This document shows positions 44,592-52,610 of a stretch of DNA of 64,000 nucleotides, piece after piece (position 1 is the first letter of the stretch; each line of letters begins with the position of its first letter). The DNA is taken from the NCBI RefSeq assembly GCF_000189255.1, contig NZ_AEVS01000090.1, positions 62,001-126,000 on the forward strand, given 5' to 3'. The stretch comes from Vibrio brasiliensis LMG 20546. Lineage in GTDB: Bacteria; Pseudomonadota; Gammaproteobacteria; Enterobacterales; Vibrionaceae. Below the pieces are notes generated by a model. That model ran no database searches. It worked only from the letters and a program-made list of their open reading frames with translations, and was not told the origin of the DNA. Position numbers and translations under genes: made by a program.

Positions 44592-45071
44592 TTGCTCGAA
44601 GAAATCTATTTCGCAGGCGGTTGTTTGTGGGGAGTGCAGGAGTTTATGCGCCACTTACCTGGCGTGGTAAATACTGAAGCAGGACGCGCAAACGGCACCA
44701 CTAATACGACATTAAGCCAATATGATGGTTACGCAGAGTGTGTTCGTACCCAGTTCGATACCGAACTCGTCTCTGTTGAACAACTGATTGATTATCTGTT
44801 TGAAATCATCGATCCCTACAGCATTAACCAACAGGGTCAGGACATCGGCGAAAAGTACCGTACTGGTGTTTACAGTCGGAATGAGCAACATTTACAGCGC
44901 GCCCAACACCACATCGCTCAGCGCCCTGACAGTGACAAGATCGCCGTTGAAATAAAGCTTCTGTCCAATTACGTTAAGAGTGACGACGAACATCAGGACA
45001 GATTGACTCGCTTTCCTGACGACTACTGCCACATACCGATTGATCTGCTGCGCAAATACCGACAACCGTAG
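44592..45071 (+). CDS. msrA: Diverged peptide-methionine (S)-S-oxide reductase
   Basis: 159 residues from a TTG start at 44592 (GGA upstream). The active-site motif is FAGGCLWGVQEF, with nucleophile Cys11; the usual MsrA has GCFWG. The later motif DPYSINQQGQDIGEKYRTGVY corresponds to DPTxxNRQGNDxGTQYRS, with some residues changed. The protein is shorter than E. coli MsrA (212). It should still repair oxidised methionine, probably with a different recycling system, as no C-terminal resolving cysteine pair is seen. This may be a paralogue. Confidence 0.82.
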   Translation: MLEEIYFAGGCLWGVQEFMRHLPGVVNTEAGRANGTTNTTLSQYDGYAECVRTQFDTELVSVEQLIDYLFEIIDPYSINQQGQDIGEKYRTGVYSRNEQHLQRAQHHIAQRPDSDKIAVEIKLLSNYVKSDDEHQDRLTRFPDDYCHIPIDLLRKYRQP

Positions 45072-45076
45072 CCTAC

Positions 45077-45304
45077 GAGACTCACGCTGACTTCAAGTAT
45101 CACAAGGATTGAGAGAACAGAACCGCGTGCCTACCCACGGAACAGGGAATTGTCACACAGCTTAACTACACGTTAACCATTCGTCAGGGTGAGCAAATTG
45201 AGCTAAACGATGACGAAAGTTATCTGGCTGTATTGCAGCAATACTTCGGTATAGAGTTAAACGCTCAGTATCAGCAGTTAATGCCGATTAGCAGTGACAA
45301 GTGA
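45077..45304 (+). pseudogene. Remnant of an arylamine N-acetyltransferase
   Basis: This gap has no intact gene. One frame reads ADFKYHKD, a stop at 45110, then ENRTACLPTEQGIVTQLNY, LTIRQGEQIELNDDESYLAV, LQQYFGIEL and a stop at 45302. The order and motifs (ADF near the active-site Asp region, CLPTEQG, LTIRxG, vLxxxFGIxL) match the C-terminal 75 residues of arylamine N-acetyltransferases. The catalytic Cys-His half is missing, and the segment between ADF and ENR is shortened. It is a decayed gene next to msrA. Confidence 0.6.
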
Positions 45305-45395
45305 GATCCTCGCAGATAATTTTCATAAGGTGCTGTTGTATCGGTTAAAAATCCAGTAATTTGGTCTAACGCTATAGAAAAATTCAAGGATTGAC

Positions 45396-46271
45396 ATGTT
45401 TGAGCAAGTCGTAGGGATACTTTTTCCGGTATTCGCATTGATCGCGGTGGGCTTCTCGGTTGGCCGTTGGCTTAAACCAGACTTTAAGCCAATCAACCGC
45501 ATTAATATGGATGCCTTTACCCCTGCGTTGGTGTTCTCATCCCTTGTTGCCATGCCACTTGATACCGAGCAAGTCCCTCTGTTGAGTGCAGCCATAGTTG
45601 CCGTTTTACTGCCCGGACTGGTTATGCTCCCTGTATGCAAACTGGCCGGATTGAAGTACAAAGCCTGGGCGCCGCCACATATGTTCCGGAATAGTGGTAA
45701 TCTGGCGATCCCCCTGTTTACCTATACCTTCGGTGACACAGCCCTCGCATCGGCGGTATTGCTGTTCGTGGTTTCCGCCTGTCTACACATCAGCCTCGGC
45801 TTAGCACTGCTCAGTGAAGGTAACCCGTTTAAACAGATCATCAAGATGCCAATTTTCCTCGCTGCCAGCTCAGCGTTAGTGTTGAACCTGACTGGAATTG
45901 GTGTCTGGTCCCCGCTTTACGAAGCAACCTCATTGCTCGGGCAGGCGGCGGTACCAGTGATGCTGCTTTCACTTGGCGCTCAGATGTGTAATCTGCGAGT
46001 CAGCGGATTGAAGGTCGGTATCCTATGTAGCTTACAGTCACTGCTCACGGGTGCTATTAGCTTCGCAGTGATCTACTGGTTCATTCCACTACCGACGATG
46101 CAACTGCAGATGATGGTGTTGTTCACCATGCTACCGCCCGCAGTGATGAACTATCTGTTTGCCGAGCGATTCCAGATTGAACCGGTGAAAGTGGCGTCCA
46201 TGGTGCTGTTTAGTAACTTCTTCAGTATCATTACCCTGCCGCTATTACTCAGTTTCGCCCTCTCCTTGTGA
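45396..46271 (+). CDS. AEC-family (auxin efflux carrier-like) transporter
   Basis: 291 residues with about nine helices. The first helices include GILFPVFALIAVGFSVGRW, typical of AEC carriers, and the cross-over region contains FRNSGNLAIPLFTYTFGD (about residues 96-113), the conserved glycine-asparagine motif. The second half has GQAAVPVMLLSLGAQMC and LPPAVMNYLFAERF. AEC carriers move organic acids such as malate or other small anions. The last 27 bases overlap the end of soxR on the other strand. Confidence 0.88.
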   Translation: MFEQVVGILFPVFALIAVGFSVGRWLKPDFKPINRINMDAFTPALVFSSLVAMPLDTEQVPLLSAAIVAVLLPGLVMLPVCKLAGLKYKAWAPPHMFRNSGNLAIPLFTYTFGDTALASAVLLFVVSACLHISLGLALLSEGNPFKQIIKMPIFLAASSALVLNLTGIGVWSPLYEATSLLGQAAVPVMLLSLGAQMCNLRVSGLKVGILCSLQSLLTGAISFAVIYWFIPLPTMQLQMMVLFTMLPPAVMNYLFAERFQIEPVKVASMVLFSNFFSIITLPLLLSFALSL

Positions 46272-46709
46272 CCACTCTTCCGGATTGGTAAGCATCGTCT
46301 TACCTTTAAAGGTCTCAGCACGTATATCCTGCGGGTTGTAAATGGCGCACGACTCCATCGACAGACAACCACAGCCGATGCAGCCGCCGAGATCATCCTG
46401 CAAAGCTTTAAGCTGTTGAATGCGGTGCTCCAGGCGATCTTTCCAACCAGAGGCCAGTCGCTCCCACTCCTGTCGATTTGGCGCTTGATGCTTAGGCAGG
46501 TGTTCAAGTGATTCTGCAATCTCTTCTAACGTCAGCCCGACTTCCTGAGCCGCTTTGATCACCGCAATGCGCCTTAGAACACTGCGATGATAACGGCGTT
46601 GGTTGCCCTGATTTCGCCAGCTATAGATTAACCCTTTCTGTTCGTAAAAATGCAAAGCCGACACTTTCACTTCTGCCCGCTTTGCCACTTCTCCCACGCT
46701 CATTTCCAT
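46245..46709 (-). CDS. soxR: Redox-sensitive transcriptional activator SoxR
   Basis: 154 residues, the same as E. coli SoxR. MerR-type helix-turn-helix at the start (SVGEVAKRAEVKVSALHFYE), a dimerisation helix, and the [2Fe-2S] loop CIGCGCLSMESC with the four cysteines at 110, 113, 115 and 121. Oxidation of the cluster by superoxide or redox-cycling drugs switches on the promoter with a long spacer. Divergent from an MFS transporter whose promoter carries the SoxR box. No soxS follows, as is usual outside enterics. Its 3' end overlaps the AEC gene. Confidence 0.97.
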   Translation of the reverse strand: MEMSVGEVAKRAEVKVSALHFYEQKGLIYSWRNQGNQRRYHRSVLRRIAVIKAAQEVGLTLEEIAESLEHLPKHQAPNRQEWERLASGWKDRLEHRIQQLKALQDDLGGCIGCGCLSMESCAIYNPQDIRAETFKGKTMLTNPEEWSQGEGETE

Positions 46710-46737
46710 ATTCGCCCCAAAAAAGTGAAATTAACAC

Positions 46738-46768
46738 TTTACCTAAAGTTAACTTGAGGTTTTAGAGT
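46738..46768 (+). promoter_or_regulatory. SoxR-controlled promoter of the MFS gene
   Basis: -35 TTTACC (46738-46743), spacer of exactly 19 bases, -10 TAGAGT (46763-46768). The SoxR box CCTAAAGTTAACTTGAGG (46742-46759) fills the spacer and matches the E. coli soxS box at most positions. The overlong spacer is the hallmark of MerR-family activation. It lies 36 bases before the MFS start codon. Confidence 0.88.
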
Positions 46769-46804
46769 AGCACTAACTCAGCACGATTACATAAGGATAT
46801 TTCA

Positions 46805-48010
46805 ATGAGACTAGTGGCAAACAACAGAACCCTACCTTACCTATCAGGCCGCTTTTTTGATGGTATTTCATCAGGCCTGTTTATGATGGCTTTGCCCTGG
46901 ATCATGCTGAGTACACCAGATATGGGCACCTTTGTCGCCATGGTGGCATTAGCCTGTACAGCAACATCGTTTGTCCTTACGCCCTTCTTCGCCACATTAA
47001 TCGACCGCCGTTCACGTAAGGCACTGTTGATTGCTGTTCAGGTTATTCAGTCACTGACCGCCGCGATAGTGTTGCTCGCACACATCGTAAACCTTGACTC
47101 TCACTGGCTACTGGCTGGTGCTCAGATGGTATTTTGGGTAAGCAGCAACCTTGCCTGGTCGACCAACAACGCCTTCACTCAGGAAAATTATCAGCGCCAC
47201 GAGTACGCTTCTATCTCAGGCAAGCAGGAAATCGTTATGCAGACCACCACGCTTGGTGCCGGCGCATTGGGTGTCATTTTACTGCAAACGTGGGGAATGG
47301 TTGAGTTTGCTGCCTTTGCAACTTTCGCCTCCGCACTAGCGGCTTTAAGTTACATTGTCACACCATATAATAAACAACTACGCGATAGCCATAGCAGTTC
47401 CTTTATCGCTCAAATGAAACAAAGCCGAGCCATCTTTGCCCAGCAACCACGTTTTTATGCTTTCCTACTGCTATCTTGCCTCTCTTATCCAATTCTTACT
47501 TTTCTTGGCAAGCTGGTACCAATCTGGTTTGCTGAAAACAACATTTCCGGCGACTGGTATGCGGGCTATAACATCTCATTTGGTCTCGGCTCACTGCTCA
47601 CAGGGGTGCTGGTAAGTAAACTTCTGTCAATGAGTTCTCATCAAACCACCATGCAGTACTCTATGGCTTTGGTTGCCCTTGCCCTGTTTGGAATGAGCAT
47701 GGCAACGCACCCGGGTTATATCCTGCTGATGACCTTAGTGTTCGGCTTTTTTAATGCGCTCAACCGCATCGCCCGAACTAACTGGATGCACCATACGATT
47801 GAGATCAGTCAACGTGGCAGGGTGGAAGGTGGGCTGGTGCTCTTTTCCACATCAGTACAGAGCCTGAGTTACGTCATCATCGCGCTGTTGGCCCATAATG
47901 GTTTCACTCAATATGGCTTCGCTATTGCGGCGTTCACCATGCTGGCAGCCGTGGTAATAATGGTACTGCTTAATCGCTCGCAACCTTTACAGGCACAAGT
48001 TGCCAGCTAG
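46805..48010 (+). CDS. Major facilitator superfamily efflux transporter, SoxR-regulated
   Basis: 401 residues with about 12 hydrophobic helices and the MFS loop motif TLIDRRSRKALLIAVQVIQS after helix 2 (the DRxGRR-like signature). The start ATG at 46805 follows AAGGAT. The SoxR promoter implies induction by redox-active compounds, so export of phenazine- or quinone-like molecules is a fair inference. The C-terminal half is less conserved. It has a shared terminator with the MCP gene that converges on it. Confidence 0.88.
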   Translation: MRLVANNRTLPYLSGRFFDGISSGLFMMALPWIMLSTPDMGTFVAMVALACTATSFVLTPFFATLIDRRSRKALLIAVQVIQSLTAAIVLLAHIVNLDSHWLLAGAQMVFWVSSNLAWSTNNAFTQENYQRHEYASISGKQEIVMQTTTLGAGALGVILLQTWGMVEFAAFATFASALAALSYIVTPYNKQLRDSHSSSFIAQMKQSRAIFAQQPRFYAFLLLSCLSYPILTFLGKLVPIWFAENNISGDWYAGYNISFGLGSLLTGVLVSKLLSMSSHQTTMQYSMALVALALFGMSMATHPGYILLMTLVFGFFNALNRIARTNWMHHTIEISQRGRVEGGLVLFSTSVQSLSYVIIALLAHNGFTQYGFAIAAFTMLAAVVIMVLLNRSQPLQAQVAS

Positions 48011-48039
48011 CGTCATTAGGCGCCGTTTAGGGTAGAAGT

Positions 48040-48069
48040 AAAAAGAGGTACCTCAAGGTACCTCTTTTT
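48040..48069. terminator. Bidirectional terminator between MFS and chemoreceptor genes
   Basis: 13-bp perfect stem AAAAAGAGGTACC / GGTACCTCTTTTT with a TCAA loop. A and T runs on the two sides allow it to end both convergent transcripts. Confidence 0.9.
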
Positions 48070-48084
48070 AACAACCGGATATGA

Positions 48085-49995
48085 TTAAGAGAGTTTAAAA
48101 CGGGCAACGATTTCCGCCAGTGACTGGTTCATGTCAGAAATTCTCTGCGCCTCTTCAAGCGCCTGCTGACCGTTAGCATCGAGCTCACCAACAATATCGT
48201 TGATGGCACTCATATTACGGCTCAGCTCCTGAGTGACACTGCTTTGTTCTTCTGCGGCTGTCGCTATCTGAGTACTGAGATCATTGATATCCGTTACGAA
48301 TTGGGTCATGACATCAAGGCTTTCCGCTACTTCCCCAGCCCCCTCAGCTGTCTGGGCACACTTCTGTTTGGTTGAGTCCATTGAATCCACGACCGATTGA
48401 CTACCACGCAATAAGCTCGCCAGCGCCGCTTCTATTTCCTCGGTGCTGGTTTTGGTTCGGCTGGCAAGATTACGAACCTCATCAGCCACGACCGCAAAGC
48501 CTCGTCCCTGTTCACCAGCTCGGGCAGCCTCAATTGCAGCGTTAAGCGCCAATAAGTTGGTCTGCTCTGCAATGTCCCCTATCACACCCAAAATGGTATT
48601 GATGCCGTCAGTCTCAGACGCCATATTGTTCACATTACCAGAAGCATTACTTACATCATCAACTAATTCTTGCACGTTGTTTTGGGCCTGAGTTACCGTC
48701 GCCTTAGAGGCAGCACTCGCTTCACTCGCTTTGTGAGTCAGTTGCGCCGTATTGGCTGCATCGGTTGCCATAGAGTCAGCGGTTGAATTCATCTCTTCAA
48801 TTGCGGTCACCACCTGCTCGGTTTCCTGAACGTGGCTCTGTAAAATGGAACTGTTGCGCTGGCTCTGATCTTTCATTCGATCGACGTTCTCGTTGAGGTT
48901 TTCAGTCATCTGACGAATCTCTAACATCATGCTTTGTAAGCTGGCAATGAAGGAGTTAACACTCTCGGAAATCTCACCAAGATCATCCTTAGTTTTGACT
49001 TCTATACGCTGGGTCAGATCACCATTGCCCTGACTGAGTCCAAGCATGGTCTCTTTTAACACCAGAATTGGGCGATAGAGAACTTGCATGATGACCATAG
49101 CAAGAATAACGCTCACCACCGTCGCAATGACAGCGGTAGTGATTGCGGCCTGTTTGGCGGATGCTAAGTCGGAAAACACTATCTCTTTTTCCAGACCCGT
49201 AACGAAATACCAACTCTTACCGGCAACATTAATCTTATGAGCAAAGAACAGCTTTTCTACCGAGTCTTTATAACCATCAAAGAGCGCACTGTCCTTGCCA
49301 ATAGAGCGTGATGCCACATCCGTTAACCACGGATATTTATCTGCCTTCTCACCTGCTTTCACCTCTGACAGCGACGAAGCAAGAACCGTCTTATCGTGGT
49401 TAAGGATCATTGCAAACGCACCGGGAATATCATTGGCGCCTTTGACAATGTCGTTGAGGAAGCCAAGCTGCATATCAACTGAAATCATGCCGCTCATTGT
49501 TTTGCGCACAATCGACACCCAATACGTGTCCCCATCACTACTTAAGTAAGGTTCTGTCATCGCTGCAGCCGGACTTTGCCTGCCCAGTTGATACCAACTT
49601 CGGGTGGTCACATCACCATTGTATTTGTGATTAGGCCAGGTGCCCGCGGTTTGATTCCAATAAGCATCACCGTTAGTAAACGCCACCACTGAACTGTTGA
49701 GGTTCATACCACCCGCAATCAAATGAGTGAGATTGATAAAATCCTGCTCTGTACCCGTGATCGGTTTATTGGCAAATTGCTCGCCCACTTTGTCTAATCC
49801 GGCTACTTTCTCGTTTAGCTTATTACCAATCTGATCAGCTTGGGCTTTCACGTAATCCTGATTACCACTTGTGATCAGCTCAACTAATGTCTCTTTCTGC
49901 TTAACGTAGGAGACGTAACTTGAAACCGTCACCGAAAAGACAACCAGAGCAATGATCGAAATCAGCAGTAATTTCCTAAATCCTAAATTTCTCAT
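48085..49995 (-). CDS. Methyl-accepting chemotaxis protein with dCache sensor
   Basis: 636 residues from the ATG at 49995 (AAGGA eight bases upstream); the frame runs 15 codons further, without support. Helix 1 is [21 protein letters not shown] periplasmic double-Cache domain of about 250 residues follows, with [18 protein letters not shown] typical of amino-acid-type sensors. Helix 2 ([20 protein letters not shown]), a HAMP domain and the signalling tip [19 protein letters not shown] complete it. It stands alone. The ligand is unknown. Confidence 0.94.
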   Translation of the reverse strand: MRNLGFRKLLLISIIALVVFSVTVSSYVSYVKQKETLVELITSGNQDYVKAQADQIGNKLNEKVAGLDKVGEQFANKPITGTEQDFINLTHLIAGGMNLNSSVVAFTNGDAYWNQTAGTWPNHKYNGDVTTRSWYQLGRQSPAAAMTEPYLSSDGDTYWVSIVRKTMSGMISVDMQLGFLNDIVKGANDIPGAFAMILNHDKTVLASSLSEVKAGEKADKYPWLTDVASRSIGKDSALFDGYKDSVEKLFFAHKINVAGKSWYFVTGLEKEIVFSDLASAKQAAITTAVIATVVSVILAMVIMQVLYRPILVLKETMLGLSQGNGDLTQRIEVKTKDDLGEISESVNSFIASLQSMMLEIRQMTENLNENVDRMKDQSQRNSSILQSHVQETEQVVTAIEEMNSTADSMATDAANTAQLTHKASEASAASKATVTQAQNNVQELVDDVSNASGNVNNMASETDGINTILGVIGDIAEQTNLLALNAAIEAARAGEQGRGFAVVADEVRNLASRTKTSTEEIEAALASLLRGSQSVVDSMDSTKQKCAQTAEGAGEVAESLDVMTQFVTDINDLSTQIATAAEEQSSVTQELSRNMSAINDIVGELDANGQQALEEAQRISDMNQSLAEIVARFKLS

Positions 49996-50176
49996 TACCA
50001 ATTCCTTATTCGCTACCTCGCTATCCCTCCAACAGGACATACTCAGCCATTCGAATTTATTATTAAATCTGTAAGTAAATTGTGGTAGGAATATGATAAA
50101 GATCCAGCTCTTAACTGTGATTATTGAGCTGAAGTGTGAGTTATAGTGATTGGACGCAGATTTCTGTCATAAGGGA

Positions 50177-50203
50177 ATAAAAAAGCAGCCATATTGGCTG
50201 CTT
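50177..50203 (-). terminator. Intrinsic terminator of the 64-residue protein gene
   Basis: Minus strand AAGCAGCC, five-base loop, GGCTGCTT, then TTTTATT. It lies about 20 bases past the stop codon. Confidence 0.85.
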
Positions 50204-50223
50204 ACTTGAGTAGAAAAATAGTG

Positions 50224-50418
50224 TTACACGTCGAGAGACATGCCAATCTGACTCAGTTTGCTACGAAACTCATCGACGCTAGCTGCTTCATAGGTCGGTG
50301 AGCCATTAAAGTATCTTGGTTTTTCAGGCAACATCGCATTTTTCAGGGCTTTTTCTTGGTCAATATCATCATGATAAACCGTGACTCGATTTGGTATGTC
50401 TTGTTGGAACCTCGCCAT
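50224..50418 (-). CDS. 64-residue soluble protein of unknown function
   Basis: 64 residues. A strong ribosome site (AAAGGAG, seven bases before the ATG) and a clean terminator show that it is a real gene. It has no signal or membrane segment. The composition is charged; the start MARFQQDIPNRVTVYHDDID and the end DEFRSKLSQIGMSLDV look like a short alpha-beta protein. I do not recognise it. It lies between a chemoreceptor and the maltodextrin cluster and seems independent of both. Confidence 0.75.
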   Translation of the reverse strand: MARFQQDIPNRVTVYHDDIDQEKALKNAMLPEKPRYFNGSPTYEAASVDEFRSKLSQIGMSLDV

Positions 50419-50818
50419 TGTGTTCTCCTTTCATCTGACGTTTTAATCACTATTAAGCGTAGAAAAACCGCAACTGGTGTCAAAGTTAACTTTTGTAGCA
50501 GAAGAGACTACAAAACGAGACTAAACTACTGATTTTAAGGTAAATAACCACCCTATAAGCAATAAACCAGTTGCGATCTTCAATGTCATTCTGTGAGCTT
50601 TTTCCAACTATTTCATCGGCTATTTCACTAATCGCTCAACAAGTCGGTCATTGAGTGGATCAATAGCCTGCCAGCAAGCTATTAGGCTGCAAAAAATAAA
50701 CTTTTAAGCGAAATCACACTTTTGCTCTCTACGCCCCCCAATAGTGCTAAAAAGGATGAGTTGCCTTTTACACCCTTGAACTAGCCTAACTACACTCTAC
50801 TTTTGGCTCGCGACTATC
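50419..50818. other. Region before the maltodextrin cluster
   Basis: No gene is supported. An inverted repeat TTTTGTAG / CTACAAAA with a nine-base loop (about 50492-50516) is visible. The promoter of the amylase gene should be near its right end, but I see no confident -35/-10 pair. A GGATGAG (about 50754) weakly resembles half of a MalT box. Confidence 0.4.
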
Positions 50819-52609
50819 ATGCAAAAACTGAACATTTACCAAGTCTTCACTCGCCTGTTTGGCAATACCAACCAAACCAATACTCCATGGGGAACCATTG
50901 AGCAAAATGGGGTCGGTAAATTTAGTGACTTTAGCGATAAAGCGCTACAGGAAATCCGTCAACTCGGCATCAGCCATATCTGGTATACCGGCGTTCCTCA
51001 TCATGCCTTGATTGCTGATTACACGAATATTGGCATTGAGAACGACCACCCGGACGTTGTAAAAGGGCGTGCGGGTTCTCCGTATGCGGTAAAAGATTAC
51101 TACTCCGTCAATCCTGATCTGGCGGACAACCCAGCTCAGCGCAATCAAGAGTTTCAACAGTTAATCGAACGAACCCATAAAGCGGGCATGAAGGTCATCA
51201 TTGATATCGTGCCTAACCATGTAGCTCGTGTTTATAAGGGCCTCAACAACCCGTCAGGAGTACGTGACTTTGGTGCCGACGACGACACCAGTGTGGCTTA
51301 TCAGCGTGACAACAATTTCTATTACATCCCCGGCGAACATTTTAAGCTACCGCACGCCTTACAAGATCAGCGTCCTCTGGGTGGAGAATCGCACCCAGGT
51401 CTGGAGACACCGTTCGTTGAATATCCGGCGAAATGGACCGGCAACGGCTCAAGGCTCGCCCAACCAAATCATGATGACTGGTATGAGACCGTCAAAGTGA
51501 ACTATGGCGTAAGACCTGATGGCAGCAAGGATTTTGATATCCTGCCAGAGGCGTACCGCCACAAGTCTGCCGAGGAACATTTCCAGTTCTGGCGCGATAA
51601 ATCCATCCCGAGTTCATGGCTTAAGTTTCGCGATATCGCTCTCTACTGGTTAGAGCAAGGCGTTGATGGCTTCCGCTATGACATGGCGGAAATGGTTCCT
51701 GTTGAGTTCTGGAGCTTTATGAACTCATCCATCAAACAAGCCAAGCCAGAGGCCTTCTTGCTCGCAGAAGTCTATCAACCCGATCTCTATCGCGACTATA
51801 TTCAGCTTGGCAAAATGGATTACCTCTATGACAAGGTCGATCTGTATGACAGCTTAAAAGCCGTGATTCGCGGCAGCGGATCGACCAGCGAGATTGGTCG
51901 TATTCAACATGAGTTGCGTGATATTGAACATCACATGCTGCATTTTCTCGATAACCATGATGAGCAGCGCCTCGCATCACAGGCGTTTGCAGGCAGCGGG
52001 GAACGAGGTAAGCCTGCAATGTTAGTCTCGACCTGCCTGTCTAGCGCACCGACCATGATCTATTTTGGTCAGGAAGTGGGGGAAGCTGGCACAGAGCACG
52101 GTGGCTTTGGTCAGCCTACTCGTACCTCCATATTCGACTATGTTGGTGTCCCGGCACATCAGCAATGGATGAATGAAGGAGAGTTTGATGGCGGCCAGTT
52201 ATCTCCAGCGCAAAAATCGCTCAGAGCCTTCTACGTTAAGCTGCTTAACCTGGCGTTAAACAACTCAGCCTTATGTGGTGATTACCACGACCTTTACGGC
52301 GCTAACGTCCAAAACTTCGCAGAGATGAAAGATAAGCTCTACGCGTTTGCTCGCAGTGATCAGCAACAGGCAGTCATAGTGGCTTGTAACTTCTGCGACA
52401 ACAACAGCAAACAGGTAGAACTGACCATCCCTGACTCTGTCATTAGTCAGTGGCAGCTGGGTCACGGCGTCTACCCACTCGTCGACAAACTGAACCAACA
52501 AGACTATCAGCTCAGGATCACCGATCGTGGCGCTACCCTTTCTCTGTCGCTGGCACCATTAGCCACGCATTTTATTTGTTTAGATAACCTGCCACTGTAT
52601 CGAGGCTAA
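50819..52609 (+). CDS. GH13 alpha-amylase family glycosidase
   Basis: 596 residues without a signal peptide, so cytoplasmic. The four GH13 conserved regions are present: DIVPNH (I), GFRYDMAE with nucleophile Asp288 (II), LLAEVY with acid Glu317 (III) and FLDNHDE with Asp381 (IV). The start KLNIYQVFTRLFGN and the PFVEYPAKWTGNG region are found in a bacterial subgroup often annotated alpha-amylase or cyclomaltodextrinase-like. The exact linkage preference is open. One base separates it from the malZ start, so the two are co-translated. Confidence 0.9.
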   Translation: MQKLNIYQVFTRLFGNTNQTNTPWGTIEQNGVGKFSDFSDKALQEIRQLGISHIWYTGVPHHALIADYTNIGIENDHPDVVKGRAGSPYAVKDYYSVNPDLADNPAQRNQEFQQLIERTHKAGMKVIIDIVPNHVARVYKGLNNPSGVRDFGADDDTSVAYQRDNNFYYIPGEHFKLPHALQDQRPLGGESHPGLETPFVEYPAKWTGNGSRLAQPNHDDWYETVKVNYGVRPDGSKDFDILPEAYRHKSAEEHFQFWRDKSIPSSWLKFRDIALYWLEQGVDGFRYDMAEMVPVEFWSFMNSSIKQAKPEAFLLAEVYQPDLYRDYIQLGKMDYLYDKVDLYDSLKAVIRGSGSTSEIGRIQHELRDIEHHMLHFLDNHDEQRLASQAFAGSGERGKPAMLVSTCLSSAPTMIYFGQEVGEAGTEHGGFGQPTRTSIFDYVGVPAHQQWMNEGEFDGGQLSPAQKSLRAFYVKLLNLALNNSALCGDYHDLYGANVQNFAEMKDKLYAFARSDQQQAVIVACNFCDNNSKQVELTIPDSVISQWQLGHGVYPLVDKLNQQDYQLRITDRGATLSLSLAPLATHFICLDNLPLYRG

Positions 52610-52610
52610 C

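Noticed and set aside
50750-50762. GGATGAG resembling part of a MalT box before the amylase gene
   Set aside because: Only a single weak half match, with no second copy at normal spacing. Not strong enough to call a MalT site.
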